This document shows positions 24,745 through 34,599 of a DNA stretch of 64,000 nucleotides, one piece after another. The notes under the pieces were generated by a model. The model made no database searches. It saw only the letters and a list, made by a program, of their open reading frames with translations, and was not told the origin of the DNA. Origin of the DNA: Elusimicrobia bacterium GWB2_63_16 (lineage in GTDB: Bacteria; Elusimicrobiota; Elusimicrobia; Elusimicrobiales; UBA9959); contig MGTZ01000030.1 in NCBI GenBank assembly GCA_001799715.1, positions 1 through 64,000 of the forward strand, given 5' to 3'. Positions within the stretch are counted from its first letter, which is position 1; each line of letters begins with the position of its first letter. A program made the position numbers and the translations under genes.

Positions 24745-25797
24745 ATGAACATACACGCCAAGCGCATCAAAGACCTGCAGGGGCTGCTCAAGCGCGAGCG
24801 CCTCGACGCCATCGTGGTGACCCGCAACCTGGACATCGGCTTCCTGACCGGCTACCACATGGACGACTACCTGCTGCTGGTGTCGCGCGACGCGGCCTGG
24901 GGCATAGTGCCCAGCATGCTGCTGGAGGATTTCAAGGCCAAGGCGCCCCACGTAGAGCCGGTGGTCCCCGGGGGCGGCTTCGAGCAGGCCGTGCTGGACC
25001 TGCGCCGCAAGTACAAGCTGGCCAAGACCGCTTTCGACCCCGAGCACGAAACCTACAACCGCGGCAACCTCTGGCGCAAGAGCGGACTGGCCGAGAAGGG
25101 CGGCCTGGTGGGCTCGCTGCGCGCGATCAAAGAAGGCCAGGAGGCGCAGGACCTGCGCAAAGCCTGCCTGATAGCCGGCAAGGCCTTCGGCCTGATCAAG
25201 CCGCGCATAAAGACCGGCCGCACCGAGCTCTCCGTTTACCGCGAGCTCGAGGACATCATGCAGGCGATGGGCGCCAAGGGCCCGTCCTTCAACCTCATCG
25301 TCGGCTTCGGCCCCAACTCGGCCCTGCCGCACCACGTGAGCTCCGAGCGGAAGCTGAAGAACAACGAGGCCGTGCTGCTGGATTACGGCTGCGTCTACAA
25401 CCACTACTGCTCCGACATCACCCGCACCTATTTCCACGGCCGGCCCACCGAGGAATTCAAAAAAGTCTACTCGATAGTGCTGGCCTCGCAGAAGGCCGGG
25501 CTCGCCAAGGTGAAGGCCGGCGTGAACGCCATCGCCGTGGACAAGGCCTGCCGCGACGTCATCTCCGACGCCGGCTTTGGCCAGTACTTCATCCACGGCA
25601 CCGGCCACGGCATAGGCCTGGAGATACACGAATTCCCCAGGGTCAACACCCGGGTGGACGTGGCGCTGCGCGCCGGCATGGCCGTCACGGTGGAGCCGGG
25701 CATCTACCTCAACGGCAAGTTCGGCGTGCGCATAGAGGATTCGGTGCTCGTCACCAGGACGGGCTGCGAGATACTTACGAAGTCCGCGGCGAAATAA
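24745..25797 (+). CDS. Xaa-Pro peptidase (M24 family)
   Basis: 350 residues, aminopeptidase-P/prolidase type. The creatinase-like N-domain (~1-125) includes LDAIVVTRNLDIGFLTGYHM. The M24 metal ligands are DYGCVYNHYCSDITRTY, HGTGHGIGLEIHE, VEPGIYL and VRIEDSVLV, all intact. It removes N-terminal residues preceding proline or splits Xaa-Pro dipeptides, in the cytosol. The 5' leader has a TATAAT (24691-24696) and a possible stem ACCCCGG...CCGGGGT whose right arm contains the G-rich Shine-Dalgarno region. Sequestration of the ribosome site is possible but unproven. lemA follows after 15 bases. Confidence 0.93.
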   Translation: MNIHAKRIKDLQGLLKRERLDAIVVTRNLDIGFLTGYHMDDYLLLVSRDAAWGIVPSMLLEDFKAKAPHVEPVVPGGGFEQAVLDLRRKYKLAKTAFDPEHETYNRGNLWRKSGLAEKGGLVGSLRAIKEGQEAQDLRKACLIAGKAFGLIKPRIKTGRTELSVYRELEDIMQAMGAKGPSFNLIVGFGPNSALPHHVSSERKLKNNEAVLLDYGCVYNHYCSDITRTYFHGRPTEEFKKVYSIVLASQKAGLAKVKAGVNAIAVDKACRDVISDAGFGQYFIHGTGHGIGLEIHEFPRVNTRVDVALRAGMAVTVEPGIYLNGKFGVRIEDSVLVTRTGCEILTKSAAK

Positions 25798-25812
25798 TAG
25801 GGAGGACATAGC

Positions 25813-26376
25813 ATGATCATATTAGCCATAGTACTGCTGGCCCTGGCGGCCTACCTGGTGTTCACGTTCAACGGCCTGGTGCGCCTGCGCAACCAGGTGG
25901 CCAACGCGTTCCGCCAGATCGACGTGCAGCTCAAGCGGCGCCACGACCTGATCCCCAACCTCATCGAGTCCGTCAAGGGCGAGATGAAGTTCGAACGGGA
26001 GACCCTCGAGCGGGTCATCCAGGCCCGCGCGGCCGCCGTCACGGCGGGGCAGGGCGGCAGCACCCACGACATCCTCGCCAAGGAAGGCATGCTGACCCAG
26101 GCCCTGGGCCGGCTGTTCGCCCTGTCCGAGAACTATCCCAACCTCAAGGCCAACGAGTCCGTCAAGAAGCTGATGGAAGAGCTGACCCACACCGAGAACC
26201 AGATAGCCTTCGCCCGCCAGTTCTACAACGACGTGGTGACCAAGTTCAACACCGCGCAGCAGGTGTTCCCGACCAACCTGTTCGCGGCGCTGCTGGGCTT
26301 CTCCGCCTCCGAACTGTGGGAGCTGCCGGCCGATTCCCCCGAGCGGCAGAACCCCAAGGTGAACCTCGCGATCTAA
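25813..26376 (+). CDS. lemA: LemA family protein
   Basis: 187 residues: one N-terminal membrane helix (IILAIVLLALAAYLVFTF), then the family signature NQVANAFRQIDVQLKRRHDLIPNL and helical coiled-coil segments. LENTENQIAFARQFYND-type sequence (HTENQIAFARQFYNDVVTKFN) and FPTNLFAALLGF are diagnostic. The function of LemA is poorly known. It is commonly paired with an M48 HtpX-like protease, as here (26421-27491). A GGGAGG Shine-Dalgarno precedes the ATG. Confidence 0.95.
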   Translation: MIILAIVLLALAAYLVFTFNGLVRLRNQVANAFRQIDVQLKRRHDLIPNLIESVKGEMKFERETLERVIQARAAAVTAGQGGSTHDILAKEGMLTQALGRLFALSENYPNLKANESVKKLMEELTHTENQIAFARQFYNDVVTKFNTAQQVFPTNLFAALLGFSASELWELPADSPERQNPKVNLAI

Positions 26377-26384
26377 AAACTTCT

Positions 26385-26418
26385 CCGGCCGCCGGGCCAG
26401 TCCCGGCGGCCGGGTTTT
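26385..26418 (+). terminator. Terminator-like hairpin directly before the M48 start codon
   Basis: CCGGCCGCCGGG / CCCGGCGGCCGG, 12-bp stem with 5-base loop, followed by GTTTTTA and immediately the ATG at 26421. It would terminate or attenuate most lemA transcripts and leaves no room for a Shine-Dalgarno before the M48 gene. Confidence 0.8.
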
Positions 26419-26420
26419 TA

Positions 26421-27491
26421 ATGAACATCTACGAACAGCAGGCTTCCAACAGGCGCACGACGGTCCTCATCATGGCCGCGTTCGCCGCTTTCTTCCTGGT
26501 CATCGGCCTGGGGTTCGACTATTTCTATTTTAATTTCGGCCGGGACCTGCCTTCCATCGGCGGTCTGGCCGGCACCGCCTACCAGGAGACCGTCGCCCCC
26601 GGGCAGTACCGCGGCGGCGGGGGCAACAATGTCCCTTTCGGCACCATCCTGGCGCTTATCGTAAGCGCGGGCCTGATGCTCAACAGCTATTTCAACGGCG
26701 CGCGCATGGTGCTGCGCTCCACGATGGCCCGCCGCGCCGACCCGCTGAACGAGCGGGAAAAGCAGTTCATCAACGTCGTGACCGAGATGGCCACCGCCTC
26801 CGGCCTGCCGGCCCCCGCCGCCTATATCGTCCCGGACCAGGACCTCAACGCCTTCGCCACCGGCACCAGCCCGGCCAACTCCGTCGTCGCCGTCACGGAA
26901 GGCCTGCTGGCCTCGCTCAACCGCGAGGAGCTGCAGGCCGTGGTCGCCCACGAGATGGGCCACGTGCGCAATTACGATATCCGCCTGATGACGGTGGTGG
27001 CCGCCCTCATGGGCGCCATCGCCCTGCTGTCCGATTTCGCCGGGCGCAGCTCGCGCTACCGGACCAGGAGCGCGTACCGCGGCTCCTCCGGCGGCTCCGA
27101 CCGCAGGAGCGGGGGGGGCGGCGCCGCGCTGCTGTTCCTGCTCTGGATCGTCCTCGTCCTGCTGGCCCCGCTGATCTCGCGCATCCTGGCCATGGCCATC
27201 TCGCGCCAGCGGGAATTCCTGGCCGACGCCACCGGCGCCGAACTCACCCGCAACCCCGAGGGCCTCATCTCCGCGCTGGAGAAGATCCGCGCGGCCGTGA
27301 TGCCCACCAACGCCGTCAACAACGGCGTGGCGCACATGTGCATAGCCGACCCGCGCGGCAGCCTCATCGAGGAGAAATCCGGTTTCGCTGCGGACCTGCT
27401 GGCCACGCACCCGCCGATGGAGAAGCGCATACTCGCGCTGAAGGCCATGGCGTACCGCGCCGGCAACCCCGCCCCGGTCAGGGGCATGTAG
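26421..27491 (+). CDS. M48 family (HtpX-like) membrane zinc metalloprotease
   Basis: 356 residues. TM segments are at ~15-35 and ~75-95, and two more near 190 and 235. The zinc motif is VVAHEMGHVRNYD (HExxH), with the third ligand in the REFLADATGAELTRNPEGL region. HtpX-like proteases degrade misfolded membrane proteins. The partner lemA is just upstream. The frame is open back to 26316, but the ATG after the hairpin gives a natural N-terminus (MNIYEQQASNRRTTVLIM). There is no Shine-Dalgarno at this ATG. Gly/Ser/Arg-rich insert at ~225 (SSGGSDRRSGGGGA). Confidence 0.92.
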   Translation: MNIYEQQASNRRTTVLIMAAFAAFFLVIGLGFDYFYFNFGRDLPSIGGLAGTAYQETVAPGQYRGGGGNNVPFGTILALIVSAGLMLNSYFNGARMVLRSTMARRADPLNEREKQFINVVTEMATASGLPAPAAYIVPDQDLNAFATGTSPANSVVAVTEGLLASLNREELQAVVAHEMGHVRNYDIRLMTVVAALMGAIALLSDFAGRSSRYRTRSAYRGSSGGSDRRSGGGGAALLFLLWIVLVLLAPLISRILAMAISRQREFLADATGAELTRNPEGLISALEKIRAAVMPTNAVNNGVAHMCIADPRGSLIEEKSGFAADLLATHPPMEKRILALKAMAYRAGNPAPVRGM

Positions 27492-27522
27492 AAGTTTCGA
27501 CTAAAACAAACAGGAGACACAC

Positions 27523-28089
27523 ATGATACTCGCAAGTCAATTCAAAGAAGGCAGCATGTTCATCAACGAGAACGGCCAGATGGTCGAGGTGATGACCGTG
27601 CAGCATCACCGCAAGTCCCAGGCCCGCGCCGTCGTGCGCGTGAAGCTGACCAACATCGAGACCGGCTCGATCATAGAGACCGCCTACCGCCCCGAGGACA
27701 AGTTCAAGGACGTCATGGTGGAGAAGCGCCCCAAGACCTACGTCTACGCCGAGGCCGACATGGCCTACTTCATGGACGACACCACCTTCGAGCAGGTGGG
27801 CATGCCCAAGGAGAAGATCAAGGCGATGCTGCCCTACATGACCGAGAACATGGCCGTGGAAGGCATCTATCTCAACGACGCCTTCTTTACGATCCAGCTG
27901 CCCGCCAACCTGGTGATGACCGTCACCCACACCGTCGACGGCGTGCGCGGCGACACCGTCTCCAACACCATGAAGGACGCCACCGTGAACACCGGCCTGG
28001 TGGTTAAGGTGCCGATGTTCATCAACGAAGGCGACCAGATACGGGTGGACACCCGCACCGGCACCTACGTCGAGCGCGTTTCCAAGTAG
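27523..28089 (+). CDS. efp: Translation elongation factor P
   Basis: Relieves ribosome stalling at polyproline. 188 residues, three-domain EF-P: KOW-like N-domain (FKEGSMFINENGQMVEVM), EF-P/YeiP middle (FMDDTTFEQVGMP) and OB-type C-domain (TGLVVKVPMFINEGDQIRVDTRTGTYVERV). The tip loop that usually reads PGKGxAFxR is HHRKSQARAVVRVKL here. The Lys is kept but the PG and the following spacing differ. No EF-P modification gene (EpmA/B, EarP, YmfI) is in the window. A good AGGAG Shine-Dalgarno is present. Confidence 0.96.
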   Translation: MILASQFKEGSMFINENGQMVEVMTVQHHRKSQARAVVRVKLTNIETGSIIETAYRPEDKFKDVMVEKRPKTYVYAEADMAYFMDDTTFEQVGMPKEKIKAMLPYMTENMAVEGIYLNDAFFTIQLPANLVMTVTHTVDGVRGDTVSNTMKDATVNTGLVVKVPMFINEGDQIRVDTRTGTYVERVSK

Positions 28090-28113
28090 TCGGCCCCCGG
28101 GCCCGGAGCTGAC

Positions 28114-28803
28114 ATGATAAAAGCCGTGATCCTCGACATCGACAATACGCTGATGGACTTCATGCGCATGAAGCGCGCCGCGGTGGACGCGGCCGTGGAC
28201 GCCATGATAGACGCCGGCCTGCCCATGCACAAGGAGCAGCTCCGGGAGAAGATCTTCGAGATCTACTGGAAGGAAGGCATCGAGGACCAGAACATCTTCG
28301 ACAAGGTGCTGATGAAGGAGTTCGGCAAGGTGGACCCCAAGATCCTCGCCGCCGGCATCATCGGCTATAAGCGCGCCAAGGAGGGCCACATGACCCTCTA
28401 CCCGCACGTGAAGATGGCGCTGACCGACCTGCTCAAGATGGGCGTGCGCATGGGCGTGGTCTCCGACGCGCCGCGCCTGTCCGTCTGGATGCGCATCGTC
28501 GGCCTGGGCCTGCACCATTACTTCGAGCACGTCGTCACTTTCGAGGATACCGGTGAAAAGAAGCCCTCGCCCAAGCCGTTCAAAAAGGTGCTGTCGCTGA
28601 TGGAAGTGGAGCCCGCCGCCGCGATCATGGTGGGGGACTGGGCCGAGCGCGACATCAAGGGCGCCAAGGCGCTGGGCATGAAGACGGCCTGGGCCAAGTA
28701 CGGCAACGAGTTCGACACCCCGGTCTCCGGAGCGGACTACGAGCTGGACGACATCTACGACCTGGTCGCCATCGTGCGGAGGGAAAATGAGAAAGCTCGT
28801 TAG
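28114..28803 (+). CDS. HAD-family hydrolase
   Basis: 229 residues. All HAD motifs are intact: I AVILDIDNTLMDF, II GVVSDAPR, III KKPSPKPF (Lys), and IV IMVGDWAERDIKGAKALGM. The helical cap between ~15 and 90 is of the C1 type as in pyrimidine/phosphoglycolate phosphatases. It probably dephosphorylates a small metabolite; the substrate is unknown. It lies 24 bases after efp, and its end overlaps the next gene (28787) by 17 bases. Confidence 0.92.
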   Translation: MIKAVILDIDNTLMDFMRMKRAAVDAAVDAMIDAGLPMHKEQLREKIFEIYWKEGIEDQNIFDKVLMKEFGKVDPKILAAGIIGYKRAKEGHMTLYPHVKMALTDLLKMGVRMGVVSDAPRLSVWMRIVGLGLHHYFEHVVTFEDTGEKKPSPKPFKKVLSLMEVEPAAAIMVGDWAERDIKGAKALGMKTAWAKYGNEFDTPVSGADYELDDIYDLVAIVRRENEKAR

Positions 28804-29311
28804 CGCCGTCCTGCTCTGCCTGGCCGCGCAGGCCGCCGGCGCGCTGCAGATCGCCGCGGTCAATCCTCCGCAAGTGAAAGGCGCCGCCGCCGCCGAGTTC
28901 TCGTTCGGCCCGTTCGCCGTAACCGGAATCGGCTGGGAGGGGGGCGCCGTGGTGCTGCCCGCCACCGAGAACAAAGGCCGCAAATACACCGACATCAAGC
29001 TGCTCTCCAAAGGCCTCTACGGCCGCCTGGAGACCTGTTTTAGGAACGGCTGCTCCCCGGTTAAGACCGCCGTCAGGCCCAAGGCCAGGATCGAGGCGGT
29101 CAAACCCCTCAAATCGCCCGTGCGCGTGGCCAACGCCGAGATCTCCATCGACGGGGAACTGCTGGTGACCGCCGGTGTGATGGTCTCCAAAAAAGAGGAA
29201 GGGGCCTTCTGGGTGGCCTTCCCGCCCGCCCTCGTTTTCACCGACGGGGCCTTCAAAAGCGCGGTAGAGTCCGCCGTCATCGCGGCCTGGACCAGGAAAG
29301 GCAAAAATTAA
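28787..29311 (+). CDS. Secreted protein with SpoVG-like C-terminal region
   Basis: 174 residues with a signal peptide (MRKLVSAVLLCLAAQAAGA). The C-terminal ~75 residues (IEAVKPLKSPVRVANAEISI, DGELLVTAGVMVSK, EEGAFWVAFPP, FKSAVESAVIAAW) follow the order of conserved elements in SpoVG, a small RNA/DNA-binding protein that is normally cytoplasmic. The match is by pattern only and weak. The start overlaps the HAD gene and the end overlaps the subtilisin start by ATG (TAATG), so it is translationally coupled to the secreted protease and may be a partner or propeptide-like factor. Confidence 0.6.
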   Translation: MRKLVSAVLLCLAAQAAGALQIAAVNPPQVKGAAAAEFSFGPFAVTGIGWEGGAVVLPATENKGRKYTDIKLLSKGLYGRLETCFRNGCSPVKTAVRPKARIEAVKPLKSPVRVANAEISIDGELLVTAGVMVSKKEEGAFWVAFPPALVFTDGAFKSAVESAVIAAWTRKGKN

Positions 29312-30906
29312 TGTTCAAGTACGGGAAGCCGGCGCTCTTTGCCCTGGCGGCCCTGCTGCTGCTGCCGCCCGCCGGCGCCTACGCCCGCCGGGTGGAACGC
29401 CTGCGGCGCGTTTCGCCGGCGTCCGGCAGCGCCATCTACCTCGAAGCCGCGTCCGGCTCGGCGCTGGTGCGCTTTCGCGCCGGCGTCTCCACGGCCGCCG
29501 CCGCGGCGCAGCTGGCCCCGGCCGGTTTTTCAGTGGGCCGCACTTTCGAGCGCTTCGGCTGGTCCTCCGTGGCCTTCCCCGAAAGTTACGGCGTGGAGGC
29601 GGCGCTGGCCTTTCTCAAGGGCCTGCCTTCGGTGGAATGGGCCGAGCCCAACCGCGTCTACCGCGCGCGCCGCGTCCCGGCCGACCCTTACGCCGGCGCG
29701 CAGTACGCGCTGGCCCGCGTGCAGGCCTATGGCGCGTGGGAGTACGAGACCGGCGTCAGCAGCCGTGTCACCGTGGCCGTCATCGACACCGGCATAGACG
29801 GCTCCCACCCCGAACTCGACGGCAAACTGTCCGGCACCAGCCGGGCGTTTACGCCGGCGCCCGCCCCGGTGGTCACCGACGACCAGCCGCCCACGGCCGC
29901 CTGCAACCACGCCACGCGCGTGGCCGGCGTGGCCGCCGCCGCCTCCGATAATTCCGCCGGCGTGGCCGGCATCTCCTGGGGCGCGCGGCTGATCTCCATG
30001 AAAGTCTTCCTCGATTCGGACTGCACCCCCGATTGCTACGACGAGCCGGGCCAGTCCTGCAGCACCGACGAGGGCGCCATTGCCGCGGCCGTGAGCGAAC
30101 TGATCCCGCAGCACAACAGCCCCGAACTCGGCAAGGTGGTCATCAACATCAGCCTGGGCAGCGTGGGCGGTTGTTCCCCTGGGCTTCAGACCGCCGTGAA
30201 CGCCGCCGCCGGCGCCGGCCTGATGATCTTCGCCGCCGCGGGCAACGACGGGGCGCCGGTGATAGACTCGCCGGCCAACTGCAATAACGTTTACGCCGTG
30301 GCCGCCACCGACATGCAGGACCAGCTGGCCTCCTTCTCCAATTACGGCACCGAAATGCTCTCCCGCGGCCTGGCGGCGCCAGGCGTGGAGCTCTATACCA
30401 CCGACCTCAATAATGCCTACGCCTCGGCCAGCGGCACCTCCTTCTCCTCGCCGCTGGCGGCCGGCCTGGCCGCGCTGGTCTGGTCCGCCAAGCCGTCCAA
30501 TACCGCGGCGCAGGTGTTCGACGCGCTGAAAACTTCAGCCGACGACCTCGGTCCCGCCGGGCCTGACTCCGGCTACGGCTGGGGCCGCGTCAACGCCTAC
30601 AAGGCCGTCTGCAAAGTGGTGCCCTGCCGCGCCTACGCCGCCGGCGAAAAGAAAGCTTCAGCCTATCCCAACCCCTTTAGGCCCGCCGCGCACCGGCTGG
30701 TAGCCTTCAAGACCGCCGCCGGCTTCGACAATGCCGGCCTGGAAATCAAGATCTACACCGCCGAGGGGGAGCTGGTCAAGAAGCTGCCCGGCCTAACCTG
30801 GGACGGCCGCAACGAGTACGGCGCGGAGGTGGCCAGCGGAGTCTATATTTTCCGCGTCAAGACGGATTCCGACGCGGCCACCGGCAAGTTCGCGCTGCTG
30901 CGCTAA
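29311..30906 (+). CDS. Secreted subtilisin-family (S8) serine peptidase with FlgD-like C-terminal domain
   Basis: 531 residues: signal peptide, inhibitor-I9-like prodomain (~45-115: ALVRFRAGVSTAAAAAQL, GLPSVEWAEPNRVYRA), then the S8 catalytic domain. Asp is in VAVIDTGIDGSHPEL, His in NHATRVAGVAAA and Ser in SGTSFSSPLAAG, with the oxyanion Asn in FAAAGNDG. The usual HGTHVAG reads HATRVAG, keeping the catalytic His. Several Cys pairs suggest disulfides. The last ~85 residues (AYPNPFRPA, EIKIYTAEGELVKKL, VASGVYIFRVKT) are a FlgD-Ig/T9SS-type C-terminal domain. Exported to surface or periplasm. Confidence 0.93.
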   Translation: MFKYGKPALFALAALLLLPPAGAYARRVERLRRVSPASGSAIYLEAASGSALVRFRAGVSTAAAAAQLAPAGFSVGRTFERFGWSSVAFPESYGVEAALAFLKGLPSVEWAEPNRVYRARRVPADPYAGAQYALARVQAYGAWEYETGVSSRVTVAVIDTGIDGSHPELDGKLSGTSRAFTPAPAPVVTDDQPPTAACNHATRVAGVAAAASDNSAGVAGISWGARLISMKVFLDSDCTPDCYDEPGQSCSTDEGAIAAAVSELIPQHNSPELGKVVINISLGSVGGCSPGLQTAVNAAAGAGLMIFAAAGNDGAPVIDSPANCNNVYAVAATDMQDQLASFSNYGTEMLSRGLAAPGVELYTTDLNNAYASASGTSFSSPLAAGLAALVWSAKPSNTAAQVFDALKTSADDLGPAGPDSGYGWGRVNAYKAVCKVVPCRAYAAGEKKASAYPNPFRPAAHRLVAFKTAAGFDNAGLEIKIYTAEGELVKKLPGLTWDGRNEYGAEVASGVYIFRVKTDSDAATGKFALLR

Positions 30907-30916
30907 AGGGGGAACG

Positions 30917-31258
30917 GTGAAAGTTTTCAACAGGACCAAAGGCCTGCAGGTCAGCGGCTCCGCCGCCCGGGCCGAGACTTTCGAGACCAGGCTGCTCGGC
31001 CTCATCCCGCGCCCCGGCCTGGGGCCTGAAGAGGGGCTTTGGCTGGAGCCCTGCGCCATGATCCACATGTGCTTTATGAGATTTGCGATAGATGCGGTTT
31101 TTGTGGACCGGCAGAACCGCGTTCTGCGGGTCATAGAAAACCTGCGGCCCTGGCGCTTCTCGCCCTGGGTGCCCGGGGCCCGCGGCGTGCTGGAGTTGCC
31201 GTCGGGCCGCTGTACCGGCAGGGTAGAGGAGGGGGACGAGCTGGAGTTCGCCCCCTGA
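30917..31258 (+). CDS. DUF192 family protein
   Basis: 113 residues, whole-length DUF192: TFETRLLGLIPRPGL, EGLWLEPCAMIHMCFMRFAIDAVFVD, RVIENLRPWRFSPWVPGARGVLELPSG. Function of the family is unknown. Most members are exported, whereas this one has no signal peptide. It begins 10 bases after the subtilisin stop with a GGGGGAA Shine-Dalgarno-like sequence, so it probably ends that operon. The MIHMCFM Met/His cluster corresponds to the family's usual core. Confidence 0.9.
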   Translation: MKVFNRTKGLQVSGSAARAETFETRLLGLIPRPGLGPEEGLWLEPCAMIHMCFMRFAIDAVFVDRQNRVLRVIENLRPWRFSPWVPGARGVLELPSGRCTGRVEEGDELEFAP

Positions 31259-31277
31259 GGGGCCTCTAAATTCCGCC

Positions 31278-31307
31278 TTGTAAGTTTCAGTCAAATAGAT
31301 TTATAAT
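31278..31307 (+). promoter_or_regulatory. Promoter of pilB, leaderless
   Basis: TTGTAA, 18-base spacer, perfect TATAAT, then 8 bases to the ATG at 31316 with no Shine-Dalgarno. Confidence 0.65.
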
Positions 31308-31315
31308 AATAACGC

Positions 31316-33112
<1,797 letters not shown>

Positions 33113-33133
33113 AGCAACAGAGGTTTCAAGCCA

Positions 33134-33850
33134 ATGTCACACAAGATATTCCTCCCGGTACTCTCTCTCCTGCTCTGCGCTTCCGGCGCCTCCGCGGCCG
33201 GCTACGACAACTTTTATAACGCTACCGCCTCGGCGCTCAAGCCTTTCGCCGCCGACCTGGGCAGCCTGCTCGGCTCCGGTTCCAACCAGACCGCCCGGCC
33301 GCTGGGCTTCGGCGGGTTCGACCTCGGCGCGCGCGGCATGATGCAGCTCAAGCCCTCCCACAACAACACCGTGCTCAAGCGCGACAACGTTTTCGGCCTG
33401 GGCGTGATACAGGCGGAGATAGGCATGCCGTACCGCGTGGACGGCTTCGTGCGGGGCGGCTCCTTCGAGGGGATTTCCGTGGCCGGCGGCGGCCTGCGCT
33501 ACGGCCTCTGGAACGTCTCCGACGAGAAATACAAGGTCAACGCCACGCTGGTGGGCATGGCCAACATGGCCACGCACCGCTATTTCTACGCCGTCCATTT
33601 CAACACCAGCCTGGTCTGCTCCATCAATGTCCCGGTGGTGGCCCCGTTCATCGGCGCGGGCTACGACTTTACCCGGCTCGAGGCCCAGACGGTCGGGGAC
33701 GCGGCGCTGACGGGCAAGCAGGTACGCGTCGCGGAGCCGCGCTTCACGGCGGGCCTCCGGGCCAAGATGAACCTGGGCTACCTGGCCGCCGGGCTCACCT
33801 ATGCCCACGACAGGGCCCTGATCAACGCCAGCGCCGGTTTCAGGTTCTGA
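33134..33850 (+). CDS. Predicted outer-membrane beta-barrel protein
   Basis: 238 residues with a signal peptide (MSHKIFLPVLSLLLCASGASA). After it come alternating amphipathic strands with many Gly and aromatic residues (GGLRYGLWNVSDEKY, AGLTYAHDRALINASAGFRF), ending in F as outer-membrane barrels do. I know no closer family. A GAGG Shine-Dalgarno precedes the ATG 22 bases after pilB, so co-transcription with pilB is likely, although a pilus role is only inference. Confidence 0.75.
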   Translation: MSHKIFLPVLSLLLCASGASAAGYDNFYNATASALKPFAADLGSLLGSGSNQTARPLGFGGFDLGARGMMQLKPSHNNTVLKRDNVFGLGVIQAEIGMPYRVDGFVRGGSFEGISVAGGGLRYGLWNVSDEKYKVNATLVGMANMATHRYFYAVHFNTSLVCSINVPVVAPFIGAGYDFTRLEAQTVGDAALTGKQVRVAEPRFTAGLRAKMNLGYLAAGLTYAHDRALINASAGFRF

Positions 33851-33865
33851 GCCCTCCCAAGGCAT

Positions 33866-33893
33866 AAAAAAGCCCCGTTGCCGGGGCTTTTTT
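33866..33893. terminator. Bidirectional terminator
   Basis: AAAAA-AGCCCCG-ttgc-CGGGGCT-TTTTT between the convergent OMP gene (+) and smpB (-). Both strands have a T-run after the stem. Confidence 0.92.
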
Positions 33894-33908
33894 GTTTACC
33901 GGGCTGCG

Positions 33909-34388
33909 CTAGCCCTTGAATTTGTCCTTGTATTCCCTGCGTATCTCCCGGTCCGCGTCGCGCTTCTTTATGGATTCGTGCTTGTCGGCGGCCTTCTTGC
34001 CTTTGGCCAGCCCCAGCAGCACTTTGGCCCAGCCGTTCTTGAAGTACACTTCCAGCGCCACCAGGGACATGCCCTTGGTGGCCAGCGCGCCGGTGAGCTT
34101 GCGTATCTCGGGGGCGCGCAGCAGCAGCTTGCGGGTGCGCACCGGGTCTATTTCTTTAAGGGTATTATAGGCGTAGGGCGCGATATGGAGGCCGTAGAGG
34201 TATAACCCGTCCTTTTCGGCGCGGGCGAAGGCGGAGGTCAGCGTGGCCTGCTTGAGCCGCAGCGACTTGACCTCGGGGCCCTCCAGGGAGAGGCCGGCCT
34301 CGTAGGTATCGGTGATAAAATAGTCGAACCGGGCCTTGCGGTTGGTCGCTACCTGTTCTATTTTATCCTTCTTTTCCTCTTTCGCCAT
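33909..34388 (-). CDS. smpB: SsrA-binding protein SmpB
   Basis: Delivers tmRNA to stalled ribosomes. 159 residues, normal. Motifs are ATNRKARFDYFITDTYEAGLSL, EGPEVKSLRLKQATL, LYLYGLHIAPYAY and ALEVYFKNGWAKVLLGLAKGKK with the basic C-terminal tail (DREIRREYKDKFKG). The ATG lies 6 bases after the extended -10 TGGTAACAT and lacks a Shine-Dalgarno, so the message is probably leaderless. No tmRNA gene was seen in the window. Confidence 0.97.
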   Translation of the reverse strand: MAKEEKKDKIEQVATNRKARFDYFITDTYEAGLSLEGPEVKSLRLKQATLTSAFARAEKDGLYLYGLHIAPYAYNTLKEIDPVRTRKLLLRAPEIRKLTGALATKGMSLVALEVYFKNGWAKVLLGLAKGKKAADKHESIKKRDADREIRREYKDKFKG

Positions 34389-34416
34389 TGTTTCATGTTA
34401 CCAAATATCCTAAAAT
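34388..34416 (+). promoter_or_regulatory. Candidate promoter reading toward tRNA-Ser
   Basis: TTGTTT, 17-base spacer, TAAAAT on the plus strand. It would start a transcript near 34423 with a leader of about 175 bases full of hairpins before the tRNA. Confidence 0.5.
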
Positions 34417-34422
34417 TGTAAA
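34395..34422 (-). promoter_or_regulatory. Promoter of smpB, leaderless
   Basis: Minus strand TTTACA, 16-base spacer, extended -10 TGGTAACAT, 6 bases to the ATG. It overlaps the divergent promoter candidate for tRNA-Ser. Confidence 0.65.
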
Positions 34423-34445
34423 ACGGTTATGCGGCAGTGTTGTCA

Positions 34446-34590
34446 GGAACTCCTCTCAGGAGGGGTTCAGCGAGCGGGCCGCCAAAGCGGCGGAGCGAGC
34501 GACGACGAAACGGGGAACCTGGGTTCCCCTTGTAGAGCACCCGGCCGACGAAGGCCGGGCCGTTAATCGGCCCCGCGCCAGGCGCGGGGT
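34446..34590 (+). other. Tandem hairpin array upstream of tRNA-Ser
   Basis: No gene. Successive stems: an imperfect stem around 34447-34468; GCCGC/GCGGC at 34478-34491; GGGGAACC/GGTTCCCC at 34512-34529; CCCGGCC/GGCCGGG at 34540-34559; CCCCGCGC/GCGCGGGG at 34571-34589. The GCGAGC motif also recurs. Function unknown. Confidence 0.7.
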
Positions 34591-34599
34591 GCGACAGAG

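Noticed and set aside
34530-34560. GTAGAGCACCCGGCC...GGCCGGG looks like the D-arm and anticodon arm of a tRNA
   Set aside because: No acceptor stem or T-arm partner fits; it is one of the tandem hairpins.
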